Assembly: GCF_020697055.1 (NCBI RefSeq) | Contig: NZ_JAJFBP010000015.1 | Coordinates: 1-64,000 of the forward strand | DNA: 64,000 bases | Source of the DNA: Panacagrimonas sp. | GTDB lineage: Bacteria; Pseudomonadota; Gammaproteobacteria; Nevskiales; Nevskiaceae | Direction: 5' to 3' | Part shown: positions 16,118-23,625 of the stretch, one piece after another | Position numbering within the stretch: position 1 is the first letter of the stretch | Layout: the number at the start of each line of letters is the position of its first letter | Made by a program: the position numbers and the translations under genes | The notes under the pieces: generated by a model | Databases searched by the model: none | What the model was told of the DNA's origin: nothing | Seen by the model: only the letters and a program-made list of their open reading frames with translations

Positions 16118-16999
16118 ATGAGCACCATGCCCCTGTCATCGCAGGACCTCGACGGATTCCGCGACGTGCAGCGCCTGGCCTATCGCTGCGCTGAAACCAT
16201 CGCCGACGAGATGCGGCCGGGCATGACCGAGCGCGACGTCGCGTCCCGCATGAAGGACTTCCTGCTGGCCGAGGGCGCGGACGACTGCTTCCATCAGCCC
16301 TTCGCGTGGTTCGGCGATCGCACCGCGTTTCGGGGCTTCGTCGGCTTCAAGCACCTGGGCGGTTTCAATCCCGCGTTCTACCCGGGGCTGCGTCGCCTCG
16401 AGGAGAACATGCCGTTCATCCTCGACTGCGCGCCGTCGCGTCGCGGCTATACCGCGGACATCGGCTACTGCGGAGTGGTCGGCCAGAACCGCGCGCTCGA
16501 TCGCCTGATGGACGACCTGATGGAGTACCGCTTCCTGATCGTCGATCTCGTGCGCCAGCGCCGCACGCTGGCCGAGGTCAGCCAGGCGGTCGATCGCCTG
16601 TGCGCCAAACATGGCTACGAGCCGCGCCACAAGGCATATCCGTTCGAGGTGCTCGCCCACCGTGTCGAGAAGCTCGAGGACGACGGTCGGCCCAAGCACC
16701 TGTCGCTCGCGCGCTTCGGGGTGCGCAACGTCGCCGAACTGCTGAAGGACCGCATAAAGGGCGCACGTGACGGCTGGTCGCCGCTCTGGAACAGCAAGGC
16801 CGGGTCCGATCACCCGCCGACGCCGGGCCTGTGGGCGGTCGAACCGCATCTGGGCTTCCGCGACGTCGGTGCCAAGTGGGAAGAACTGCTCGTCATCACC
16901 GAGGACGACGCGTTCTGGCTCGACGACGAGGTGCCGCAGGTGAAGCGCTGGAAGGCGCGTGGACTGTGGCCCACCGCAGACGTGCGCGCGGCGGCGTGA
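16118..16999 (+). CDS. M24-family metallopeptidase (aminopeptidase P-like)
   Basis: 293 aa pita-bread-fold protein. FILDCAPSRRGYTADIGYCG supplies the two Asp metal ligands, AVEPHLGFRDV and KWEELLVITEDD the two Glu ligands, and a His in YPFEVLAHRVEKL is the probable fifth ligand. The usual GHGIG motif around that His is absent, so substrate choice may differ from Xaa-Pro peptidases. Start at 16118 with GGGAG upstream. Plus-strand neighbours downstream are an EphD-like fusion and a PF10118 protein, a grouping that could belong to lipid or steroid metabolism; its own substrate is unknown. Confidence 0.78.
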   Translation: MSTMPLSSQDLDGFRDVQRLAYRCAETIADEMRPGMTERDVASRMKDFLLAEGADDCFHQPFAWFGDRTAFRGFVGFKHLGGFNPAFYPGLRRLEENMPFILDCAPSRRGYTADIGYCGVVGQNRALDRLMDDLMEYRFLIVDLVRQRRTLAEVSQAVDRLCAKHGYEPRHKAYPFEVLAHRVEKLEDDGRPKHLSLARFGVRNVAELLKDRIKGARDGWSPLWNSKAGSDHPPTPGLWAVEPHLGFRDVGAKWEELLVITEDDAFWLDDEVPQVKRWKARGLWPTADVRAAA

Positions 17000-17064
17000 A
17001 CAAGCGGTGGGGCCGGACGGCGGCCGGCTTGTCCGCCGCGCTTCCCGCCGAATCAGGCCGACCT

Positions 17065-17090
17065 CGGCGGGATGCGCTTCGCTTTCCCGC
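17065..17090. repeat. 26-nt intergenic repeat, copy 1
   Basis: The 26 bases from 17065 (beginning CGGCGGGATGCGCTTC) recur exactly at 50718-50743. Flanking sequence is also similar, with GC-rich CGGCCGG/CCGCCG blocks to the left and CTACCG to the right. Both copies sit between genes, here just before the EphD-like start. It looks like a REP-type dispersed repeat. Confidence 0.7.
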
Positions 17091-17115
17091 CCTACCGAAA
17101 ACCGAGGAACCCCAC

Positions 17116-18858
17116 ATGAATCCCGACCAGACCGTCCAATCCGGCGACCTTTCACTCGCCGTCTACACCTGGGGCACGCCGGCGCCGGGCAAACCCAACG
17201 TGGTGCTGGTCCACGGCTATCCCGACGCGGCCAGCGTCTGGGAGAAGACCGCCCAGATCCTGTCCGATCGCTACCACGTGATCGCCTACGACGTGCGCGG
17301 CGCCGGGCGCTCCGACGTGCCGGATCACACCAAGGCGTTCGAGCTCGAGCACCTGGTCGAGGATCTGGCGCAGGTCGTCGACGCGATGAGCCCGGATCAG
17401 CCGGTGCACCTGGTCTGTCACGACTGGGGCTCGATCCAGTCCTGGGAAGCGGTGACCACCGAGCGCATGGCCGGGCGTATCGCCTCCTACACCTCGATCT
17501 CCGGACCGAGCATCGATCACGCCGCGTACTGGATCATGAACCGCCTGCGCAGCGGCTCGCCGCAGGAGATGTCGACGGTCGCGCGCCAGCTCTCGCACTC
17601 CTGGTACATCGGTGCGTTCCAGTTGCCGCTGTTCGGACCGGCGATCTGGAAACTGGGCATGGACAAGCTCTGGCCCAAGCTGCTGTCCAAGGTCGAAGGC
17701 ATCGAGGCCGACGCCAATCCGACGCAGACCAAGGACGGCAGCATCGGCGTCAATCTCTACCGCGCCAACTTCGTGCAGCGCCTGCTCAAGCCCAACGAGC
17801 GTCGCACCGACCTCCCGGTGCAGGTGATCGTCGCCAAGCGCGACCGCTTCGTGCTGCCCGAGGTGCTCGACGATCTGCCGCAGTGGGTACCCAACCTCTG
17901 GCAACGCGAGATCGACGCCGGGCACTGGGTGCAGATCAGCCATCCCGAACAGGTCGCCGCGATGGCCGGCGAGTTCATCGACTTCGTCGAGACCGGTGAA
18001 GAGACGGTGGCGCTGCGCCGTGCACGCCGGCGCGGGCCGCGCAAGCCGATGACCGGCAAGCTCGTGGTGGTCACCGGTGCCGGCGGCGGCATCGGTCGCG
18101 AGACGCTGCTGGCGTTCGCCGAACAGGGCGCGTCGGTGGTCGCGGTCGACATCGATATCGAAGCCGCCGAGCGCAGCGCCGAACTGGCACGCCTGCTCGA
18201 CGTCGAGGCCTGGTGGCGCCAGGTCGACGTCGGCGCGGTCGAGCAGATGGAAGCGCTCGCCGCGTGGGTCGCGACCGAACTCGGCGCGCCCGACATCGTG
18301 GTCAACAATGCCGGCATCGGCCTGTCGGGGCGTGTGCTCGACACCAGCGTCGCGGACTGGGACCGCCTGCTCAAGGTCAACCTGTGGAGCGTGATCCTCG
18401 GCTCCAAGCTGTTTGCGCAGCAGATGATCGATGCGGGCAAGCAGGGCCACATCGTCAACGTCGCCTCGGCCGCGGCGTTCTCGCCGAGCAAGGCGCTGCC
18501 CGCGTATGCAACGACCAAGGCGGCGGTGCACATGCTGTCCGACTGCCTGCGCGCCGAACTGGCCGATCACCGGATCAACGTGGTTTCGGTCTGCCCGGGC
18601 TTCATCAATACCGGCATCACGACCTCCTCGCGCTTCGTCGGCGTCTCCGACGAAAAGCAGGAACAGCTGCGCGCCAAGGCCAAGCAGCTCTACTCGCGGC
18701 GCAACCTCAAACCGCAGGCCGTGGCGGAGGCGATCCTGGACGCGGTGAAGAAGAACAAGCCCGAAGCACTGGTCGGAGCCGAGGCGCATGCCTTCCGCTT
18801 CCTTTCACGCTTCGTTCCGTCGCTGTCCCGCCGGCTCGCGCGTCTCGACATGATCTGA
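17116..18858 (+). CDS. EphD-like alpha/beta hydrolase-SDR fusion
   Basis: 580 aa two-domain protein. Residues 1-310 are an epoxide-hydrolase-like alpha/beta hydrolase: VLVHGYPDAASVW (oxyanion region), VCHDWGSIQSW with the nucleophilic Asp, and DAGHWVQISHPEQ with the catalytic His. Residues about 313-580 are a classical SDR: VVVTGAGGGIGRE, DIVVNNAGIGL, NVASAAAF, and YATTKAAV as the YxxxK site. The mycobacterial EphD has the same order and acts on lipids. Start at 17116; earlier in-frame sequence is intergenic repeat. Followed 27 bases later by a PF10118 gene, probably one operon. The substrate is unknown, though a hydrophobic epoxide or steroid-like compound fits the neighbourhood. Confidence 0.85.
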   Translation: MNPDQTVQSGDLSLAVYTWGTPAPGKPNVVLVHGYPDAASVWEKTAQILSDRYHVIAYDVRGAGRSDVPDHTKAFELEHLVEDLAQVVDAMSPDQPVHLVCHDWGSIQSWEAVTTERMAGRIASYTSISGPSIDHAAYWIMNRLRSGSPQEMSTVARQLSHSWYIGAFQLPLFGPAIWKLGMDKLWPKLLSKVEGIEADANPTQTKDGSIGVNLYRANFVQRLLKPNERRTDLPVQVIVAKRDRFVLPEVLDDLPQWVPNLWQREIDAGHWVQISHPEQVAAMAGEFIDFVETGEETVALRRARRRGPRKPMTGKLVVVTGAGGGIGRETLLAFAEQGASVVAVDIDIEAAERSAELARLLDVEAWWRQVDVGAVEQMEALAAWVATELGAPDIVVNNAGIGLSGRVLDTSVADWDRLLKVNLWSVILGSKLFAQQMIDAGKQGHIVNVASAAAFSPSKALPAYATTKAAVHMLSDCLRAELADHRINVVSVCPGFINTGITTSSRFVGVSDEKQEQLRAKAKQLYSRRNLKPQAVAEAILDAVKKNKPEALVGAEAHAFRFLSRFVPSLSRRLARLDMI

Positions 18859-18885
18859 TCCGGCAAGCCATTCGGAGATCCGCCC

Positions 18886-19812
18886 ATGAACAGCCCGGTC
18901 ACCCCGCCCAAGCCGAATTTCTCCAAGGCGTCCCATACCCCGCAGCCGCTGATTCCGCGCAAGGTCCAGTTCGACTGGTCGCAGACGCCGCTCGAGTGGA
19001 TTCCCGGCCAGCCGTTCGCCAGCCACTTCATCAACGAGATCAACCTGCTGCTGCCGGCCGGCGAGTTCTGGTTCTGCAAGCTCTACAACAAGGCCCTGCC
19101 CTACATCACCGACCCCAAGCTGCGCGACGACGTCCAGATGTTCATCCGCCAGGAAGCGATGCACGCGCGCGCCCACGGCGCGGCGATCGTCGAATACCTG
19201 CATGCGCACGGCATCGAGACCGAGAGCAACACCGCGCAGGAGGACAAGCTGTTCGAGGTGGTGCTCGCCGACGAGCCCTTCGGGGTGAAGCTGCCCAAAT
19301 TCCTGCAGAAGGAATGGCTCGTGTTCCGCCTGGGCGTGGTCGCGGCGATCGAGCACATGACCTGCGTCCTTGGCAATTACATCCTCAAGCAGGAATGGAA
19401 GGACGCCGATCCGGTGCTGCTCGATCTGCTGAAGTGGCACGGCGCCGAGGAAGTCGAGCATCGCTGCGTCGCGTTCGACGTCTACAAGCATCTGGGCGGG
19501 CGTTATCCGTCGCGCTACTACCTCGCCACCATCGCCATGCCGGCGATCTTCGGCCTGTGGGTGCACGGCGCGGCGCACATCATGAAGCAGGATCCGCAGT
19601 TCGCTCACAAGAAGCCGAGCGCGTTCCGTCCGTGGATCTGGCTCGAATGGCAGCGCCAGGCGAAGAAGGGACAGCTTCCTTCGCTGCTCTACCTGCTGCG
19701 GCAGGAACTGCCGTTCTTCAGCCCGCGTTACAACCCGCTGCACGAGGGCTCGACCGAAGAAGCGCTCGCCTATCTCGACGCCTCGCCGGCGGCGCAGCGC
19801 GCGCGGCGCTGA
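18886..19812 (+). CDS. Metal-dependent hydrolase-like protein (PF10118)
   Basis: 308 aa. Ferritin-like metal residues are visible in helices: FIRQEAMHARAHG (E..H), VVAAIEHMTCVLG (E..H) and WHGAEEVEHRCVAFDVYKHL (E..E..H). This is the pattern of the PF10118 'metal-dependent hydrolase' family, whose reaction is not firmly known and may be an oxidase or desaturase-like step on hydrophobic compounds. Near the C-terminus the IWLEWQRQAKKG region is well conserved in that family. It follows the EphD-like gene by 27 bases, and the pair often travel together in steroid- and lipid-degrading bacteria. GGAGA precedes the start. Confidence 0.8.
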   Translation: MNSPVTPPKPNFSKASHTPQPLIPRKVQFDWSQTPLEWIPGQPFASHFINEINLLLPAGEFWFCKLYNKALPYITDPKLRDDVQMFIRQEAMHARAHGAAIVEYLHAHGIETESNTAQEDKLFEVVLADEPFGVKLPKFLQKEWLVFRLGVVAAIEHMTCVLGNYILKQEWKDADPVLLDLLKWHGAEEVEHRCVAFDVYKHLGGRYPSRYYLATIAMPAIFGLWVHGAAHIMKQDPQFAHKKPSAFRPWIWLEWQRQAKKGQLPSLLYLLRQELPFFSPRYNPLHEGSTEEALAYLDASPAAQRARR

Positions 19813-19816
19813 TCGT

Positions 19817-20725
19817 CTATTGGGCGTCGAACAGGAAGCGTTCGCCGTCGCGGTCCAGGCAGGGGTTGAGCTGCGAGAGCACGACGTAGCCGACCATGCC
19901 GTCGATGCCCCAGGCCGGATCCATGCCCTGGGGAATGACCGCCAGCGGCACGTGGTGGAACACCGCGCCGGGCCCGAACTCGACGACATCGGCTTCGGCC
20001 ACCTGCACCGATGACCTCGCGCCGCTGCCGTCGCTGACATCTTGTGGCGCCAGATCCGGATAGCGCTTTGCGAAATTCGTCCGCCGCGCGAACGACGGGT
20101 ACACGGTGATCGCCCCGTTGTTGCCGGAATCGACGATCAGCGTCGCGCGCTGGCCGTCGATGATCACCTGCAGTGTCGGCAACTCGTGCTGCAGCTTCAT
20201 CGGCACGACCGACAGATCGCGCGGCTTGAAGCCGGGACGCGGCCAGCGCTGCAGGCGTCCACGCTCGTAGTCCACGCACAGCACCGCGTCCTTCATCAGC
20301 GGCGCGCCGAGAAAGCCGGCGAGGGGCGGCTTGCCAGGCCGCGTCGTGACCGGTTCCGGAATGTCGACGATCGCGAACGGCTGATCGGACAGCTGCACCT
20401 GGCCGACGCGCATCTTCGGTACCGTCGCGAGCCTGCCCTGGTGCCGATCGCCGGTAGCGTCCCCGATGTCGAGGTCGCGGTCGCCTTTGAGGCCGATACC
20501 CGCGGCCGCCTGCGGCGTCACGAGATTGCCGTGCGACAGTCCGCTGTCGAACACGAATGGCAGCGTGCGTCCCGGCTCGAGCTCCACGTCGACGACGATG
20601 TTGCCGCTTTCGACCTTGAACGGGACCTCGGCAGGCCGCACCGGCGCATCGGCCGCCGCGCACGGCCAGACGGGGGCGACGATCAAGCCAACGACCCACG
20701 ACGCAAGTTTCAGACGATGGCGCAT
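19817..20725 (-). CDS. Secreted retropepsin-like aspartyl protease
   Basis: About 302 aa from ATG 20725 (a start at 20749 is also possible). Signal peptide LASWVVGLIVAPVWPCAAA. Two DSG motifs, LPFVFDSGLSHG and ATLIVDSGNNG, each with hydrophobic flanks (LVTPQAA after the first), give an internally duplicated retropepsin fold in which each repeat contributes one catalytic Asp. Related periplasmic bacterial proteins are annotated as aspartyl protease family or clan AA. The natural substrate is unknown. Convergent with the PF10118 gene, only 4 bases apart. Confidence 0.8.
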   Translation of the reverse strand: MRHRLKLASWVVGLIVAPVWPCAAADAPVRPAEVPFKVESGNIVVDVELEPGRTLPFVFDSGLSHGNLVTPQAAAGIGLKGDRDLDIGDATGDRHQGRLATVPKMRVGQVQLSDQPFAIVDIPEPVTTRPGKPPLAGFLGAPLMKDAVLCVDYERGRLQRWPRPGFKPRDLSVVPMKLQHELPTLQVIIDGQRATLIVDSGNNGAITVYPSFARRTNFAKRYPDLAPQDVSDGSGARSSVQVAEADVVEFGPGAVFHHVPLAVIPQGMDPAWGIDGMVGYVVLSQLNPCLDRDGERFLFDAQ

Positions 20726-20770
20726 GCCGCAACGTAGCGCCTTTCGCATGGCGCCGTGCCGCAGGAACTT

Positions 20771-20842
20771 TCAACGCAAAGACGCAAAGAACGCGAAGTT
20801 CTTTCCGATGATTTCTTTGGGTCCTCTGCGCCTTTGCGTTGA
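20771..20842. repeat. CGCAAAG inverted element, copy 1
   Basis: Left arm TCAACGCAAAG (20771-20781) and right arm CTTTGCGTTGA (20832-20842) are perfect 11-base inverted repeats; the left arm continues with a second CGCAAAG unit. About 72 bases in all. The same CGCAAAG-based ends bound a 137-base element at 59837-59973. The sequence lies in the gap between the aspartyl protease and Rnk-like genes (20726-21104), where I see no other feature. Confidence 0.7.
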
Positions 20843-21104
20843 ACGCTTTTTTCAAGCCTCGGCACGCGGTTGACCTTCCGTACCGGATGGCCGATGATCC
20901 CGGCCGTCATGCTGCCACTCGTCTGCCATCGGCCCACCCGTCGGGCACCGCTCCTCGCAGGCTAACCAGGCCTCGGCGACGCGCGTCTGCGCGTATTCCG
21001 CCCGGGGCCAGATGTAAATCCAGAACGTTTTTTTCGCCGGTACGCGTCCGCGTGCCGACCTGCTTGCGGGCGTTTCTGCCCGCCTTTCATTCGAGGTACA
21101 TCCC

Positions 21105-21506
21105 ATGGAACAGATCGTCAGTCGTCGTCCTCCCCCGCTGCTGCTCGGCCACCAGAGCGAAGCCTTGCTGCGCGGCATCGCCCGCGCGGCGATGGACCGT
21201 GCGCCGCAGGTCGCGGAGCGTCTGCTGGAAGAAGTGGATCGCGCCGAGATCGTCGCCGACGCCGAGGTGCCCGATGACGTGGTCCGCATCGGCTCGCTGG
21301 TGACCTACCAGATCCAGCTCAGCGGCCGCATCAACACCATCCGCCTCGTGGCCCCGCACGAGGTCGACCTGCACGCCTCGCGCGTCTCGATCATCAGCGA
21401 CGTGGGCGCAGCGCTGATCGGCCTGCGGCCGCATCAGGAAATCGAGTGGGAGTTCGCCGGTCGCCGGCAGGTGCTCGAAGTGATCCGGGTGAGGAACGGA
21501 CCATGA
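21105..21506 (+). CDS. Rnk-like GreA/GreB C-terminal domain protein
   Basis: 133 aa. The C-terminal half (VRIGSLVTYQIQLSGRINTI, VSIISDVGAALIGLRPHQEI, WEFAGRRQVLEVIRV) is the GreA/GreB C-terminal fold found in Rnk, which binds RNA polymerase near the secondary channel and affects stress transcription and nucleotide pools. The N-terminal helix is short and basic. Its stop codon overlaps the start of the universal stress protein gene by ATGA, so the two are translated together. Confidence 0.8.
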   Translation: MEQIVSRRPPPLLLGHQSEALLRGIARAAMDRAPQVAERLLEEVDRAEIVADAEVPDDVVRIGSLVTYQIQLSGRINTIRLVAPHEVDLHASRVSIISDVGAALIGLRPHQEIEWEFAGRRQVLEVIRVRNGP

Positions 21507-22528
21507 ACGCCTACCAGCTCCGACATCGCAGCGACGACCCGGTCGATCGGCGTGGCGCATGCAGCGCCGCACCCGGATCGACGAAGGCCCCGGCACGCAG
21601 CAGTGCTGCGACCGCGCAGGCGTTCCGGTCGATCCTGGTTCCACTGGATCTTTCGGCCCGTTCGGACCGTGTGGTCGGACGCCTGGCGCAGCTGCCGCTG
21701 GAGGCGCACGCGCACATCGTCCTGCTGCACGTCGTGCCCTCGCTGATCGCACCCCGCGAACTGCGGCGGGCGCTGGGCGATGCGCGAAAGGCGCTCGATG
21801 CCGAGGCGCAGCATCTGCGTGAACGACTGCCCGACACCGTCGAAATCGACATCGAGGTGCGCGTGGGCATCGCCCCGATCAAGATCGCGGAGCACGCGTC
21901 CCGGATGAACGCCGACCTGATCGTGATGGGCCGCGGACAACCCCGCCTCCTGCGCGAAGCGTTCCTGGGGTCGACGGCCGAGCGCGTCGTTCGCCAGGCG
22001 CAGCGGCCCGTACTGGCGGTCCGGCTGCAGCCGCGCGGCATCTACCAGCGACCCGCGCTCGCGGTCGGTCTCGATTCCCTGGCCGAACAGGCGGTCCACA
22101 GCGCCTTCAAGGTGCTCGCATCGCCGCTGCCGGCGATCGACGTCGTGCACGCGTTCGACATTCCGTTCCGCGGCCTGATCTATCCGAGCCTTCCCCGCGA
22201 CGAGGCCAAGACGATGCGCGAAGCGGCGCGGGCGAACGCCCTGCACGGCCTGACGCAGGTGCTCGCACAGGCGTTGTCGACTTCCGGATTGCGCCACACC
22301 GAACGGCCGTGCTGGAAGCATCAAGTGCGCTTCGGCTCGCCGCGCGAGGTCGTATCCGAGACCGTCGCCAAGGCCGGATCCGACCTGCTGGTCGTCAGCA
22401 CGCGCGCCTGTTCGGGCGCTGCCTATGCGTTCGTCGGCAGCGTGGCCGGTGACCTGCTGCGCGCGGTCGACTGCGACGTGCTCATCGTTCCGCCTGCTCC
22501 GGCTTCGCGACTTCCGACGCGGACGTAA
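21503..22528 (+). CDS. Tandem universal stress protein (UspA domains)
   Basis: 341 aa with two Usp-like halves. First: FRSILVPLDLSARSDRVVGR and MNADLIVMGRGQPRLLREAF, the latter ending near the GxxG(S/T) nucleotide loop (FLGSTAERVV). Second: LAVGLDSLAEQAVHSAFKVL and GSDLLVVSTRACSG with FVGSVAGDLLRAVDCDVLIV. The first 30 residues are low-complexity and probably disordered. Coupled to the Rnk-like gene by ATGA. Its 3' end overlaps the convergent mrpG gene by 47 bases, which could create overlapping antisense transcripts. Confidence 0.85.
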   Translation: MNAYQLRHRSDDPVDRRGACSAAPGSTKAPARSSAATAQAFRSILVPLDLSARSDRVVGRLAQLPLEAHAHIVLLHVVPSLIAPRELRRALGDARKALDAEAQHLRERLPDTVEIDIEVRVGIAPIKIAEHASRMNADLIVMGRGQPRLLREAFLGSTAERVVRQAQRPVLAVRLQPRGIYQRPALAVGLDSLAEQAVHSAFKVLASPLPAIDVVHAFDIPFRGLIYPSLPRDEAKTMREAARANALHGLTQVLAQALSTSGLRHTERPCWKHQVRFGSPREVVSETVAKAGSDLLVVSTRACSGAAYAFVGSVAGDLLRAVDCDVLIVPPAPASRLPTRT

Positions 22529-22862
22529 GCGGCTCCGGGACATCGGCGGCTCCGCGCTTGCGGCGGCGAAAGACCGTCGCCCGCGCGAGGAGCACGGTCG
22601 TTACCGGCACGGTGAAGGCGAGCAGCACCGGGATCAGCAGCGGGCGCAGCACCATCCGCGACTCGAGCGCTGAGAAATACAGCACGGCCGCTGCCGCCAC
22701 GCACCAGCTCGCCAGCGTGTAGGCCAGCGCGGGCGGATGCATGCGCAGGAAGAAATCCGGCAGCCGCAGGAAGCCGATCGCCGACACCAGCACGAGCACG
22801 CCGCTGAGCACGAGCAGGCCCGCCGCGACCAGCTCGACGACGGGCGACACGCCGGTGCTCAC
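22482..22862 (-). CDS. mrpG: Mrp antiporter subunit G
   Basis: 126 aa with three membrane spans (VELVAAGLLVLSGVLVLVSA, then YTLASWCVAAAAVLYFS, then LRPLLIPVLLAFTVPVTTVL). FLRLPDFFLRMHPPALAYTL is the MnhG/PhaG signature. Last gene of the six-gene Mrp operon. MrpG is needed for assembly of the complete Na+(K+)/H+ antiporter. The C-terminal 30 residues are charged and overlap the universal stress gene on the other strand. Confidence 0.93.
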   Translation of the reverse strand: MSTGVSPVVELVAAGLLVLSGVLVLVSAIGFLRLPDFFLRMHPPALAYTLASWCVAAAAVLYFSALESRMVLRPLLIPVLLAFTVPVTTVLLARATVFRRRKRGAADVPEPLTSASEVAKPEQAER

Positions 22863-23137
22863 TCGATCACCTCGCCACGCAGGATGAACTTGGCCATCGC
22901 CGACGAGCTCACGAAACCGAACAGCGCGATCAGCAGCGCGGCGTCGAAATACACGTCGGTCTTGTGGTGGATGTCGAGCACCAGGATCACCAGCATCGCG
23001 TGGAAATACAGCAGGTCGAGTGCGAACACGCGGTCCTGCGCCCGTGGTCCGCGCATCAGGCGGATCAGCACCAGGATCGAGGCCACGGCATAGCAGCCGA
23101 GCGCGAAGAACGCTGCGGCGGTGATCAGGGCGGTCAT
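22859..23137 (-). CDS. mrpF: Mrp antiporter subunit F
   Basis: 92 aa with three membrane helices. LIRLMRGPRAQDRVFALDLL is the MnhF/PhaF signature, followed by VLDIHHKTDVYFDAALLIAL. The stop overlaps the mrpG start by four bases, and its own start overlaps the mrpE stop likewise. Small essential scaffold subunit of the Mrp complex. Confidence 0.93.
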   Translation of the reverse strand: MTALITAAAFFALGCYAVASILVLIRLMRGPRAQDRVFALDLLYFHAMLVILVLDIHHKTDVYFDAALLIALFGFVSSSAMAKFILRGEVIE

Positions 23138-23625
23138 CGCTCGAAGATCTCCCTCAACGGCTGCTCGTAACGCGCCTTGTAGCGCGCGACGAACGCGGCC
23201 TCGTCGTCGAAATCCCAGACGTGCAGCAGCAGCCTGTCGCGATCGAGCGCGAGCTCGGTCCACACGGTGCCCGGAATGATGGTCGTCACGATGGCGAGCA
23301 TCGCAAGGCCGACGGGATCGCGCAGATCGAGCGGCACGACGACGAATCCGGACTTCGGAGGACGCCATCGCCCCCTCAGCACACCCCACGCGACCTGCGC
23401 GTTCGACACCAGCACGTCGAGCATCACGATCGCCGCGTAGCGCGCGATCGCCAGCGGACGCCGCGCCTGTCCGTCCGCCGCGTGCAGCCGCGCCGTGATC
23501 GCCGGGATCGCCAGTGCCAGCAGAACACCGAGCAGCACCTGTCCCGGGCCGGTCGTCGGCGTCAGCGCGAGCCACAGTCCAAACAGCACCGCGGAAGTGC
23601 GTGGAGCCGGTATCAACGCGGTCAT
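23134..23625 (-). CDS. mrpE: Mrp antiporter subunit E
   Basis: 163 aa. Membrane N-terminal part (LFGLWLALTPTTGPGQVLLG), then IARYAAIVMLDVLVSNAQVA and the MnhE core TTIIPGTVWTELALDRDRLL with LLHVWDFDD. MrpE is an assembly and stability factor for the complex. Start MTALIPAPRTS at 23625, overlapping the mrpD stop by four bases. Confidence 0.92.
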   Translation of the reverse strand: MTALIPAPRTSAVLFGLWLALTPTTGPGQVLLGVLLALAIPAITARLHAADGQARRPLAIARYAAIVMLDVLVSNAQVAWGVLRGRWRPPKSGFVVVPLDLRDPVGLAMLAIVTTIIPGTVWTELALDRDRLLLHVWDFDDEAAFVARYKARYEQPLREIFER

